Below are positions 35,239 through 46,630 of a stretch of DNA of 64,000 bases, one piece after another; within the stretch, counting starts at the first letter, position 1, and the number at the start of each line of letters is the position of its first letter. The notes beneath the pieces are model-generated. The model was given only the letters and a program-made list of their open reading frames with translations, was not told where the DNA came from and made no database searches. Position numbers and translations under genes: made by a program. The stretch lies in the NCBI GenBank assembly GCA_028753945.1, contig JAPNXP010000002.1, forward strand, positions 6,200,001-6,264,000, in the 5' to 3' direction. This DNA comes from Hexactinellida sp. DTS-2022 (lineage: Eukaryota; Porifera; Hexactinellida).

Positions 35239-36282
35239 TGATATTCGGGCGTTCACGGTGAATCTCAGAATTGCATAATTTACTACTAGGAATACTCTAG
35301 ATGAGATAGAGATTGACTTCTATGATTTTTTTTTTCTTAATTTTCAATCAAGATGGTGTTTTTTAATAAAATAAGACGTCGACTTCCTTATATAGGCATG
35401 ACATGTTTTCAAAATTGTTGAATCTTTTTGAATTTTGGAACATATTATTATGAGATTATTTCCTCTCAGTAATAATTTTTATTTTATTTATTTTTGCAGA
35501 AGAAACTATGCTAAAGGGCATTTTTTCAATATAATCATAAAACGCAGTCGTGCACTAAACTATCGTTATAAAATGTTAGAAGAAAAAATTTTCAATTCTA
35601 GTTCAAGGGTCTGAGGATGTATCATGTGTTACCCCAGAGAAATTTTTTAACTTTCTGATTATTATTTTTGGTTTTATAAGACTTCTAAGTCTGCGGTCCA
35701 CGAATTTTTCCGAATTTCAACATCAAAAGAGGTGATAAAATTCGACACTGCCATATATTGATCCCAAAATTAAAAATTTCGGAATCTACAGGTCAAAATA
35801 TACAGGTTCACGTCAAAAAGTTCAGGAATATGTCAAAAATTAGGAAATTAGGGGCATAAAAGAATATGAAGGGTATGCAAGTACCCGGTGATCATATATT
35901 ACTGTGGGAAATTGGACAGCAGAATAATTCTGTTATTCTTCAGAAAAATGCGCCAGCTTATTATCTATGCGTATCATTTGTTTTCAACACTTTTACAATA
36001 ATATATCATGAGTTATGACCAATTTATGACTATGGTTTTGTCTGTTTTGTCATATTTTCACACCTCAAGGCCCTCAAATATACAATAATGTATTATATAA
36101 AACACCAATTTGGTAATACAAATATGGAAATAGCATTTGCGCACAAAATGAGACGTTACACAACACGATCCAATCATTATTCGATAGGTTATGGACTTTT
36201 GGGCCACAGAAGGGGGCAAAAAATCTGACATTTCACACCTGTTGATATTTCAGAAACGCTTTGAGATAAAATGATCATAGGC
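35239..36282. other. Unassigned AT-rich stretch
   Basis: About 1 kb without a coding frame, RNA gene or recognisable element end. Confidence 0.5.
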
Positions 36283-36700
36283 ATTAGAAAATACTGTAAA
36301 TACCTGACTTTCTATACGTTTATAATACATTTTACGACTCTAGGTGTCACACTTTTTAACATGACCATATATGGTAATTTGATGTGCCCAATTTTGATGA
36401 CGAAGCAAATTTTGTAACTCTTGATCTCTGGACAGCAGAGACTAGCTCTAAAATTCTAGTCACATCATGATACTATTTCTTACTCATTGGATAAACTTTT
36501 GGGATTATATTATGAATCGAATGATGTGTTCAGATTTCAAATGCCCAAATATGGTGGTGTCAAAGTGGCAATATGTTAAAAGGGTGACAAAAATCCAACT
36601 TCTGATCCAAATGAGATAGAGCTTAGCTCTAAATTGCTAAAAATAGTCTAATTCAATTTCAAATGACATTATCTATTTTATGCAGTTTAGGAACTCCTTT
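36283..36700. repeat. Family E dispersed repeat, copy 2
   Basis: Colinear with 8440-8870 (ACTGTAAATACCTGACTTTC, GACCATATATGGTAATTTGA, GGACAGCAGAGACTAG, AGAGCTTAGCTCTAAA). It is followed by ATTCTGGACTCAGCCACTTC, which also occurs at 39638-39657. Confidence 0.65.
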
Positions 36701-36719
36701 TCCTCGCACTTTCATATTC

Positions 36720-37295
36720 TGGACTCAGCCACTTCGACACAAATTAATTAAATGCCAATTATGAAGGTGTAAAAAAAGACCATTTGGGCATATGGATGTA
36801 AAAAAGAGAATTTTTATTCTAGAAAGTCAAACTTTTTTTTAAAATGCTCAGTATATGTAGGCGCATGTTTTAAAAGCGGGCAGTTTTGGCAATATAATAC
36901 AAAAAAATTGAATTAGTATACTTTTAATGAAAAATAGTGGGTTTTTTTTGACCAATTTCACAAAAATGACAATAACATAGAGTAGATTAAAGAAAAAGCA
37001 TATTTCGGTTTGATTTAAAACATTGAGTATTGACTAAGGTATATTTTATAATTGACATGTTTCGCGCTAAAAACTAACATAAATTTTTTTTTTTAATATT
37101 TGGCTAGTATGGATTAGGCCTATATTGACATTGTCTAGTTCATAACTAAGGATATATACATAGTAGAACTCTAATATTTTCAGGGATATCTTAGATATAT
37201 TAGTACTATCCAAAAACGCAATAAAAACATTAGGTCGTCGGGTGTCAAAATATCAGTACAGAGCACCCTTAACGGCGTTATATCGATTTAAAGAG
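36720..37295. other. Unassigned AT-rich stretch
   Basis: Nothing recognised. Confidence 0.5.
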
Positions 37296-37545
37296 AAAGT
37301 ATGTGTCATCACTTTTTGTCGAAATCCTCTAGTACTTTTTTCAAAAATTCCATCAAGTTGATATATTATTGTGCCCTTGTTGGATTTCAAATTAATAAGT
37401 TCCAAATATTAAATACAAAGAACTACAGGGTATGGTATTTTCCTGAAAATCACTCCGGCAGTCTACGGTTAGCGTAACTTTTTTATCCTGGGGCAGAATT
37501 GTTCAAACTTTGAAGATCTGATAAGTAAGACTATAGTCGTATTTG
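37296..37545. repeat. Diverged repeat, related to 39357-39545
   Basis: Shares TATGTGTCATCACTTTTTGTC, AATATTAAATACAA.GAACTAC and GGCAGTCT with 39357-39545. The two copies lie on either side of the B3-B4 pair. Confidence 0.55.
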
Positions 37546-37601
37546 TTCATGTTGAGAAACATAGGTTTATTCATATGGTAGGTCTGTTATACTGATTTTA
37601 A

Positions 37602-38476
37602 GGTTCAGGTATACTCTAGAGCACTTCTACCAAAACTATTTACCCGAATTAATTAAATTTTTTACAGCGGATTTACTTCATCTTCTAACCGGCAAAAATA
37701 CAATAATATTCGAACTAGGTAACTCAGTGAAAAATATTTTTTCTAGAAAATCGTATTTTGCGGAACGGATAGGTTTTTTCCTGCTAATGATTAGGAGTAG
37801 ATTGTTGCTGCATTGCATTAAGAAACTCCTAAACAATCATATGAGTGCAAGAATTCTTTTAATCACGTATGAGTCAAATTTTTCATCAATAAATGTGGAC
37901 ATCACTTTTTTCATCATCAATAAATTAAATAAAAATAAAAATAAAAGTTACAAATGAAATCGCTACACTCATATGATAGAACTAATTGAGATCTGTCCAA
38001 AACCGTTGAGATTTTGTTTCTAGGTGGTATATGAGTCATAATATGACTTCCGCAATGGCAATAATTGTGTTTGGAGATAGCGAGGTTTTAAAAAAAGTGT
38101 CCCCTATGGCAGTGGCTTAGGTAGAGGACACTAAAAAGTCTGTATCATTGAGAGTTTTCAATATTCTTCCATAATATTTGAAATTAAGATGCGATATATG
38201 CTGTTCTATCCAAATATAAGATAAAACCTATATGTGGCAATGTCCCGAAATTATCAAGTTTCCATGGTATACTGCAACCGGCAACCAAAACCAGAACCCC
38301 AATATTTCTTTCAAAACTCGAAGTGAGTCAAACTGGAGAAATAATTGGAATTTTTCTTTGAAATTTCGTCAAAGTCCACATGGGTATCCACACAATCCGA
38401 AAATGCAATAAAAACGAGATTTACCATAGTTTGGGGTTTATCGAAATTTTGGGATTTTGTAGAGTATACCTGAACC
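37602..38476 (+). mobile_element. TTAA element family B, copy B3 (875 bp)
   Basis: TTAA at 37598-37601 and 38477-38480. Same orientation as B1. Its right TTAA is also the left TTAA of B4, making a head-to-tail pair with no other spacer. Confidence 0.93.
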
Positions 38477-38480
38477 TTAA

Positions 38481-39353
38481 GGTTCAGGTATACTCTAGAG
38501 CACTTCTACCAAAACTATTTACCCGAATTAATTAAATTTTTTACAGCGGATTTACTTCATCTTCTAACCGGCAAAAATGCAATAATATTCGAACTAGGTA
38601 ACTCAGTGAAAAATATTTTTTCTAGAAAATCGTATTTTGCGGAACGGATAGGTTTTTTCCTGCTAATGATTAGGAGTAGATTGTTGCTGCATTGCATTAA
38701 GAAACTCCTAAACTATCATATGAGTGCAAGAATTCTTTTAATCACGTATGAGTCAAATTTTTCATCAATAAATGTGGACATCACTTTTTTCATCATCAAT
38801 AAATTAAATAAAAATAAAAATAAAAGTTAAAAATGAAATCGCTGCACTCATATGATAGAACTAATTGAGATCTGTCCTAAACCGTTGAGATTTTGTTTCT
38901 AGGTGGTATATGAGTCATAATATGACTTCCGCAATGGCAATAATTGTGTTTGGAGATAGCGAGGTTTGAAAAAAAGTGTCCCCTATGGCAGTGGCTTAGG
39001 TAGAGGACACTAAAAAGTCTGTATCATTGAGAGTTTTCAATATTCTTCCATAATATTTGAAATTAAGATACGATATATGCTGTTCTATCCAAATATAAGA
39101 TAAAACCTATATGTGGCAATGTCCCGAAATTATCAAGTTTCCATGGTATACTGCAACCGGCAACCAAAACCAGAACCCCAATATTTCTTTCAAAACTCGA
39201 AGTGAGTCAAACTGGAGAAATAATTGGAATTTTTCTTTGAAATTTCGTCAAAGTCCACATGGGTATCCACACAATCCGAAAATGCAATAAAAACGAGATT
39301 TACCATAGTTTTGGGTTTATCGAAATTTGGATTTTGTAGAGTATACCTGAACC
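38481..39353 (+). mobile_element. TTAA element family B, copy B4 (873 bp)
   Basis: Directly follows B3, sharing TTAA 38477-38480; right TTAA at 39354-39357. Nearly identical to B3 with a two-base deletion near its right end. Open frames on both strands are shared by all copies and are not genes. Confidence 0.93.
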
Positions 39354-39356
39354 TTA

Positions 39357-39545
39357 AGAAACTATGTGTCATCACTTTTTGTCAAATCCTTGATGAAGTC
39401 TTTTTGGAAAAATGTAGCAAGTTTAGATATTATTGTGCTCTTTTTGTATCTCGAATCACTAATATCTAAATATTAAATACAATGAACTACAGTATATCCT
39501 ATTTTCAGAAAAAGCCTTGGGCAGTCTTCAGTTAAGTTTCTTATA
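39357..39545. repeat. Diverged repeat, partner of 37296-37545
   Basis: See the entry at 37296. Begins right after the TTAA that ends B4. Confidence 0.55.
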
Positions 39546-40880
39546 TAATTAATTTGATAATAGTAAAGGGTTTATCTTTATTATGATCTCAAAATCAGAA
39601 TTTATTAAATTCAAAATAGAAAGTCCGCAGTTTCAAATTCTGGACTCAGCCACTTCGACACAACTTATAAGAGTAGTTTGTGAAAAGTGGAGCAGGGGAC
39701 CAATTTTCCTTCGAAAACTGGTTAAAGAATTTGTCTGAAATTTTAATATAGTATTGAGAACATGTAAAACAATTAATAACATTGATATAATTTTGATTAC
39801 TTGTTTTTTGACTCCCATGTGGGCAGTTTATTACCAAAAATTTCAAAAACCCAAGAAAAAGTGGCGTTGTTATGACAAATTGCCCCAAATAAAAGTTCTG
39901 TGTAATCTTTGAGCTTAACATTAGTATTAATTGATTTTGGAATTACGACCACCCCGCTATTTAAAATTTAGGTCCTTGTTGATGAACGAAAAATTATTTT
40001 CAAACACAGAATCACGCCCCTTCAGCTTTTGGTAAATAATTAATAAATCTATGCCTATGCTCCTTACACTGATAATACAGTGCCCTTAGTACAAAGTTTC
40101 TGCTTATTATAGATTTTGCACTATAATACAAGCCTCCCATGCTCCCAGGAAGCACTAGAGTTAATGATACCAGGTAAGCTCAGGTAGCATGCGTAGTTGA
40201 GGCTGTGGCAAAGTGATCCACCCGGCAGCTTGTCAACCATCTGTACAATGGCGTAATAACCGATTAAAAGTTTGTTAAACCATTTTGACTAGTAGGGAAA
40301 TGTCTCAATTGGGATGGGAAGTGTAAACTAAAGATAACATATTATATCGAATTTAATAGCATCAATGGATCATAGCATTGAAATATCAACAAATCTTTAA
40401 CCAAGGGGGGAGCATTGCACCCCGTCCCTGTGCCCTGAATAAACATTTTTATCAAATATGAGCCTGAATACGATTATCAACCAACTATAATAAATCAATT
40501 ATAATAAGATGTAATATTCTCGAGAACCCATAAATGTTTTTGTCAAAATTTCGAAAACAACAAAAATCGCCTATGTACTATTCGAGTAGATACTGTAATA
40601 TTGCACTACGATTATTTTTCGTTTTAATACTTTACATAACTATTCTAAGATGCCAAGTGTCTAGTCTATGTACATCTTAGGCGTTAACCATGCCGGGGCT
40701 GCAACAAGTTCCGTCCAGGTATATATCTGCCGAAATTCGGTGTTTCTTTGGTGGTGTTTCGTGATGAATAGGATGGATCTACCATGGATTTATATTTTTT
40801 ATTGATTCCTAAGACTTTTGAGCAAATTTCCTGCATGTATCGACCCACTGCGAACATCACTGAAAAGTATACGTACATAC
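39546..40880. other. Unassigned AT-rich stretch
   Basis: Short open frames only (39633-39818, 39646-39921 and 40684-40878, all minus), none with a recognised motif. Confidence 0.45.
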
Positions 40881-41165
40881 GTTTAGTTCGACACGAACCT
40901 ATTTGGTTCGGGTTAACATATTTAGACTAAGTTTATTCGAGTGGAACCCAACAAATTTGGTTCAGCTGAACTACAAACTATATATCATACCATAAGATCT
41001 CTGCTCGAAAGGTAATTAATAAAAGTAAATCGGTGACAGTCGAAGTTCACCCGCGGGAAAAAAATTGTGCCTAGTTCAGCACGAACCTATTTGATTCGGA
41101 TGACCTATATACGTAGCTTTTGTCTGGAACTAAACTAATTAGGTTCAGTCGAACTGAATTCTAAC
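40881..41165 (+). repeat. Tandem/direct repeat with GTTCG-CACGAACC units
   Basis: TTCGACACGAACCTATTTGGTTCGG at about 40888 and TTCAGCACGAACCTATTTGATTCGG at about 41077 are diverged direct copies about 190 bp apart. Further short GGTTC(A/G)G.TGAAC boxes are scattered between and after. Confidence 0.55.
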
Positions 41166-41257
41166 CGTTGAAGACAGCATGTGGCACGTAGGTTATCGGA
41201 ATCATTGTCCTATTAGAGCATTTCCGAAGATGATTCCGTAGTCTGGTTAATTTCTTC

Positions 41258-41656
41258 GTGGTGACCTGCCAAACTTTGAACGGTTACGCTTCGATAGGCA
41301 TTCATGGTTTGCTCGTTGTGTGGACAAGGGTAGAGAGACAACTTAAGGAAACTGAGGGACGCCTTGGTAGCGTTGCCAGGCTGGAAGGCGATGCTATCCG
41401 GAACCATACAGTCTTGATGCTCAACATGATACTCCATTCCACTTCCTGCGTGGCAGAGCGGTCGTTCAGCATGCTTCGAAGACACTGAACTTCCTCCAAA
41501 GCACAATATTTCAGGAGAGACTGAGCAGCCTGGAAATCCTATAATGTCATCGAGTTGTGTCATGGGCTATCCATCCCTTAGAAGAAGTGATGGTCGAGTT
41601 CATTGGGAGGAATACTGTGAGGCGGAACAGAATTCTCAACGTTGAAGAGAGGTAAA
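41258..41656 (+). pseudogene. hAT transposase C-terminal (dimerisation) fragment
   Basis: The plus strand encodes HSTSCVAERSFSMLRR (about 41437-41485). After a frameshift it reads KTLNFLQSTIFQERLSSLEIL (about 41479-41541), then a stop, then HRVVSWAIHPL. The ERSFS..LRR-K-x-L-x-STM-x-ERL order is the hallmark of the hAT C-terminal dimerisation domain. The upstream 40 residues fit the helix-rich lead-in. The catalytic core and BED finger are absent, and no hAT ends could be paired with it. It is therefore a 5'-truncated, frame-broken relic. A 116-codon minus frame over the same DNA (41213-41563) is its shadow. Confidence 0.72.
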
Positions 41657-42161
41657 ATAATGCGGAAGTTGGTTTCAGATTTGTTTTTAGCAAGAAGGCA
41701 ATGTTTGTATTGTGTCAGAAATTTAATAGATATCGATTTAGCGGCTACTATGCTCAAGATTGCTAAAACATTATTTTTGAGTTGATTTCATATACCTGTT
41801 TGAACGAATCGGGAAGATAATCTGGCAATTTATTTTAACTTCTGTGTTGTATTGAACTCAATAAGGCTCGGTGAAATCGGGAAATCAATGATATTTGACA
41901 ATGTTGAGTGAAATAATAATTACAGCCGCACTATGGTGGTCAGAGAAATTGATATTAGTTTGTCTTTCGACAGTACCCTATAAAGCACAGCAGCTGTGAA
42001 AGTTTCAGGTGAATCTGACATCTTATTTTGCTGTAGTGACCATTATAATTTTCAGGAAGGTGAAGGTCATCATGAAGGGAGTCTTCTCAAATGTGATAAA
42101 GGTTTGTAGCCTCTGACTGTCACAATTTCCTATCAATCACGTTGTTATTCATACAATAGTA

Positions 42162-44157
42162 CAGTCAAAGCCCGCATAACGGGGCACTCGGAAAATGGGG
42201 CACCCCTCAAAACGGGGCGCGTGGTCCAAAAATTGGTTCCGCCCCACACAAATGACTCCCGAAAAACGGGGCGACATTCGCAAAACGGGGCGCCTGACCA
42301 ATCGTCATTTTTTGCACATTATATATTGTTTCGTTCCCCTTAGTGTGTTTCTTCGATATCTTAGTTCCTCCCACATGGCCGACGCTCAGATGCCGCCCGT
42401 TAAAAAGGCCAAGAAGGAGCAGCTCACACTCGCGCAACGCCAGGAAATTCTCGCGAAACTCGATGCTGGCGCTTCGGAAAGAACACTTGCCAACGAATTC
42501 GGTGTTGGCAAAGGCAGCATCGGACGGATTAAGGCCAACCGGGACAATCTCGTCAATGCCGCGGACTCTGTGCCCACCAGCACGCTGAAAAAGCGCAAGC
42601 AGGTCGTCCCGAAGCTACAGTACGAGGACATCGAGAAGGTTGTGGTGGAGGTCCTGAGGATGACTAGAGACCGCGGACTGGTGGTGACCGGTCCCATGTT
42701 GCGCTCTCTAGCGCTGGAGGAAGCCGAGAAAAAGGGCATCGCTGACTTTTCGGCTTCTGAGGGTGGCTCAGCCGGGTGAAGCAGCGCCACGACATCTTCG
42801 GAAAGGCTCTGTGCGGAGAAGCAGCAGCAGTCGACCCCATCCTCGTGGCCGACAGGAAGACAGTGCGCCTCCCGGAGACTATCAAGGACTACAAGGAGTC
42901 CGATGTATTCAACTGCGATGAAACGCGACTGTTCTTCTTACAGTCTTCGAACCGCTCTCTGACTATGCCTGGAGACGATGCCCACGGCGTAAAGCAGGAC
43001 AAAAAGCGCTTCACGCTCCTGTTAACGGCTTCCTGGATGGGAGAGAAGGAGACACCTCTGATGATCTGGAAGAGTGAGAACCCGCGTGCCCTGAAGGGAG
43101 CCAACAAGAGCAAACTGCCGGTGACGTACCGCAGTCAAGGAAAGGCCTGGATGACCATCCCACTGTTCAAAGAGTGGATCAAAGAGTTCGATTCTCACAA
43201 AAACTCTCAGGGAAGAAAGGTGCTGCTGTTCATGGACAACGCGTCGGTGCACAGGATCGACGATGCTCAGATCAAGCGTTTGAAGGCCACACAGATCGCC
43301 TTTTTCCCAGCCAACACTACATCACAGCTCCAACCCATGGATGCTGGGATCATCCAGGCCTTCAAGTTGTACTACAGGCAGAGCCTCCACTCCCACATCA
43401 TGCACAAGGTGAAAGACGACACCACGTGCAATCCCCTGAAGGACGTCACCATCGCCTTGGCCATCGTGTGGGTCTTCCGTGCCTGGTACAAAGTGAACCC
43501 TAGAACTATCTCCAAGTGCTTCGCAAATTGCGGCTTCAAAGGAACGGATGACACCGGAACGGCGGCTGTCATGGCCGATCTGCAACTCCCTGAACTCGCG
43601 GCCGGTGATACTGAGGAACTGGCTCTGAGTGCTGCCGAGATGGAAGACAACAACATATTCCCACCCATCGCGAAGGCAGAGGACTTGTTTATCGAAGCTT
43701 CTGACGCCATCGATGCTGAGGCGCAGAGGATCGCTGGACAGGAGCTCATGGTCAAGGCTGGTCTGGATGCGGAGGAGGACAAATCGGATGATGAGGCTCA
43801 GATCTCGATCCCCACTTCCAAAGCCGTAATGGAGGCTGTGAAAACAATCCAACTGACGCCATGGCCCGCGGGGATGAGCAGGTCCTGTCCTCCCCGGTCG
43901 ACCTGAACCACTACCAGGAGATCGTGGCCGGCAGACGGTTAGCTGAGCAAGAACAGACTCGAATCACCGACTACTATGTGTGTCCAGAAACAGTGTAGGA
44001 ATGCTTGTCAAGTTAGAATTGTATCCTGTAATGTATACTGTTCATGTATTTATTAAGAACACACATACGAGACGACCTCCCTCAAAACGGGGCGCTCCCC
44101 CAAAACGGGGCGCCCAACCTCCGGTCCCGAGGTGCCCCGTTTTGCGGGCTTTGGCTG
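42162..44157 (+). mobile_element. Tigger/pogo DNA transposon, nearly full length (1996 bp)
   Basis: Termini CAGTCAAAGCCCGCATAACG and its counterpart CAGCCAAAGCCCGCAAAACG (minus strand), with repeated AACGGGGCGC boxes inside both ends. TA duplication at 42160-42161 and 44158-44159. It encodes a single pogo-type transposase (42375-43998). It is clearly richer in G+C than everything around it, suggesting a younger arrival. It sits inside an older family C copy. Confidence 0.93.
42375..43998 (+). pseudogene. Tigger/pogo transposase, two frameshifts
   Basis: The family's transposase binds the element ends and cuts and pastes at TA. The likely start is ATG 42375, after which the frame opens with a CENP-B-type helix-turn-helix (RQEILAKLDAGASERTLANE...GVGKGSIGRI, about residues 20-57). 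A second CENP-B-like HTH lies around RSLALEEAEKKGIADFSASEG. The frame breaks near 42762-42779, where the expected WLSRVKQRH continues in another frame. The catalytic core then runs in the second frame: FNCDETRLFF (first Asp), LLFMDNASVHR (second Asp), FFPANTTSQLQPMDAGII (third Asp). A second shift near 43845-43860 moves the acidic C-terminal tail to a third frame ending at TAG 43996-43998. Otherwise the domains look intact and of normal order. Either recently killed or sequencing/assembly errors; if the shifts are errors it may be active. Confidence 0.9.
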
Positions 44158-44990
44158 TATATTTACAATGTTCTTAAGCAATAAAGCAAAATTTTCAACA
44201 TTCCAATTTCAAAATTCCGAGTTTATTCATTTGAAGCCCGATTTCGACTGCAAGCTGCCAAACCTGACTCCAAAGGGCTGCAACTCTAAAAGTTTGCATT
44301 GTATAGTTTAGATCAAGGAATAATCCCTTCAAGATATGTATTCTATGGTTTACACTTGGTTGCTAATAATTTGGACCAAACTGTGACCCCCTGTACCAAA
44401 TATACACCGTTGACTTTTATTTCCTGTAACCTCATTGGGTGGTCATTTTGCATATATTTCTTGATTCTCAGTCGCCCGTTAACCTATAATTGAAATTTTG
44501 GCGCAAATGCTCGCAATGTACGACTAATTATCTGTTGATAATTCATTTTATGACCCTAACTCACACCGTTTTCAAAATGACCATATATGGGGATTGGAAT
44601 GTGCTACTTTTTGATGATTTAGCAAATTTATACTTCCTGAAATATCGACTCCAGAGCGTATCACTAATTTTCCAATCACATACATCTACTCTTGCAAACC
44701 CATTGAAAGAACAATTGAAAAGATTATCCAAAAGATTGCTAGCTTATAGATTCAACGCATCACGCTCATAATAGTGTGAAACGCAAATTAAAAATAAATG
44801 TACATTAGGTTCAACTATTGCAAATTTCGTCCAAATTGGTTGAAACCAAGTCTAAACTAATGAGGACATATTTAATTCCGGAGGATTATTCATTATAAAA
44901 CATTTTGGTTTGCACCGGTAAATGTAAGGTTCACAGTATGTATCACATTTCATATTGTCAAATCCTGGATTCTGAGCGCCGGTTTCAGCT

Positions 44991-45480
44991 TTCAAAATTC
45001 TAGAATTGTTTCAGATAAGAAGAGAATCGGATACTATTGGATTCCAATCAGTCTCTTAAGACTATTTAACTACATTTTTTTACTCAAATGAACGATGAAC
45101 ATGCTGCTAGTATTGATGTAGATCCCTAATTGTCAACCTTAACCGTATGCGGCCAAAATTTTTCAGTTTCTTTTCAAAACATTATATCTATTTTGTTTTG
45201 TCAGATAGGTATTAAGAATTTTCCACATCTCAAAAACTCTAAGTTGTCATCTCTTATTGCCAATTTAAAAAAATTCCACTGCGAATTATGTGAAAAAATT
45301 GATGTTATATATCACTTGTAATTAAATTTTAGAATCATCTTCACTCCTCAAGTACAACTCCAATATGCATTTCCTGAGCTTCATCTGATTTCACTATCAA
45401 AATATTTGTGAAATCGCAAAATTCAATCGATTCTGACTGATATATCTTTGAATTAATTACAATATCTTAGAATCCACATA
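44991..45480. other. Unassigned AT-rich stretch
   Basis: Short frames only (for example 45130-45321), with no recognised motif. Confidence 0.45.
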
Positions 45481-45559
45481 TTCCCGCTTATATTGCACCT
45501 TGTTGTGATCCATGGTTCGATACTCGGAATATTTGCACAACAGTGGCACAATTGTGAAA

Positions 45560-45990
45560 CACATTCCAATTATAGTACAGAAATCTTTAGCACAAAAGGG
45601 CGAATGCTTGTCCAGCCCAAATTTATATACCCAAATGACACATTTGATGCTTCTATATTCAAATCACGACGGAGTTCTATTTTTTATGACATCATGGAAA
45701 TATATGCTTACTTGGTTTCCTGTATCTCATAAATTAAAAGACCTAAAGGTTAGCTCTGAACGGCTAATACTTGGGTACCAAGATTTCCCATACCCAAATA
45801 ATACATTTCACACCTCTACATATTCAAAATCACTGAGTTCTATTTTTATGACATCATAAAAATATACGCTTACTTTGGTATCCTGTATCTCATAAATTAA
45901 TATACCTATCAGTTAGCTCTAAACGGCTAAGTCCTTGGTTACCAAGATTTCCCATATCCAAATAATACATTTTGCTCGTCTATCCCATCA
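45560..45990 (+). repeat. Tandem repeat, about 2.3 units of ~160 bp
   Basis: Units beginning (A)CCCAAAT(A/G)A(C/T)ACATTT at about 45630, 45792 and 45955 share GAGTTCTATTTTTATGACATCAT, CTGTATCTCATAAATTAA and GTTAGCTCT.AACGGCTAA. The last motif resembles the TTAGCTCTAAA box of families C and E. The overlapping open frames (45493-45859) arise from this repeat. Confidence 0.75.
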
Positions 45991-46096
45991 TTTCACAGTT
46001 TCATTATTTACTGTTTCTATCCATGGTCTAAGCTACATATTTGATATTTTTGAAACTAGACGTGTAGATTTTATTTCTAAAAGGCGAAATGCTTGT

Positions 46097-46630
46097 GTTA
46101 TGAGATGAGGCCACGTCCTAGTATGATGACTAGACGCTCTTTCCGACCCCAACTCATAGGTATGTTATGTGAGTGGTTTCGTCCCATTGCAGGGACTCAT
46201 CAGGAGGGTAACACTCGACCACCATGCGACCAGTGTCGCACATCGGCTACCCGTTCGTACTGCCGGCGATCTGAGAGAACGGTGTCCGTACTGCCAACTG
46301 CTAAATGTTCCCGACCCTTAGGCATCCTAAGGACCAGGGATATCGTAACATGACTCCCTCGTTAGTCCTCCACTCAACCATCGCCGCGCCGTAACTGTTG
46401 CGCCTGGCACACTGTTCGACCAATCGACTCCATCAACCAGACCTCCGCTCCAGAGTACAGTCGACTGTGAACGGGTAGCCGGTATGCGACACTGGTACGG
46501 AACGTGGTCGAGGGTTACCCTCCTGATGAGTCCCTGCAATGGGCCGAAACCACTTACATAACATCCCTATGATTTGGGGTCGGAAAGAGCGTCTAGTCTT
46601 CATACTAGGACGTGGCCTCATCTCATAAGT
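46097..46630. repeat. Large GC-rich palindrome (arms ~160 bp)
   Basis: Arm 46097-46257 is about 90% identical by eye to the reverse complement of 46468-46630 (both contain GAGGCCACGTCCTAGTATGA, GACTAGACGCTCTTTCCGAC and CATTGCAGGGACTCATCAGG). The spacer is about 210 bp. Both arms give the same short peptide in mirror open frames (RRSFRP...WFRPIAGTHQEG); I do not regard these as genes. It is clearly less AT-rich than its flanks. It may be a fold-back transposon or an inverted pair of one repeat. Confidence 0.88.

Larger units (their letters stand above)
41900..44990 (-). mobile_element. Family C element, old copy C2, split by Tigger
   Basis: In reverse orientation, 41900-42161 matches 28845-29080 of the complete C element, and 44158-44990 continues with C positions from about 28830 down to about 28150, but diverged. 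The junction is exactly the Tigger insertion (TA at 42160-42161 and 44158-44159). The ends are eroded. Confidence 0.7.

Noticed and set aside
35030-37271. A large TTAA element from TTAAGGGTAATTTG (35030) to GAGCACCCTTAA (37262)
   Set aside because: The ends match only in GGGT, and there is no second copy or empty site.
41213-41563. 116-codon minus-strand frame as a gene
   Set aside because: It is the shadow of the hAT C-terminal fragment on the plus strand.
42386-43852. Long minus-strand frames over the Tigger transposase
   Set aside because: Antisense shadows caused by the GC-rich codon use of the real transposase.
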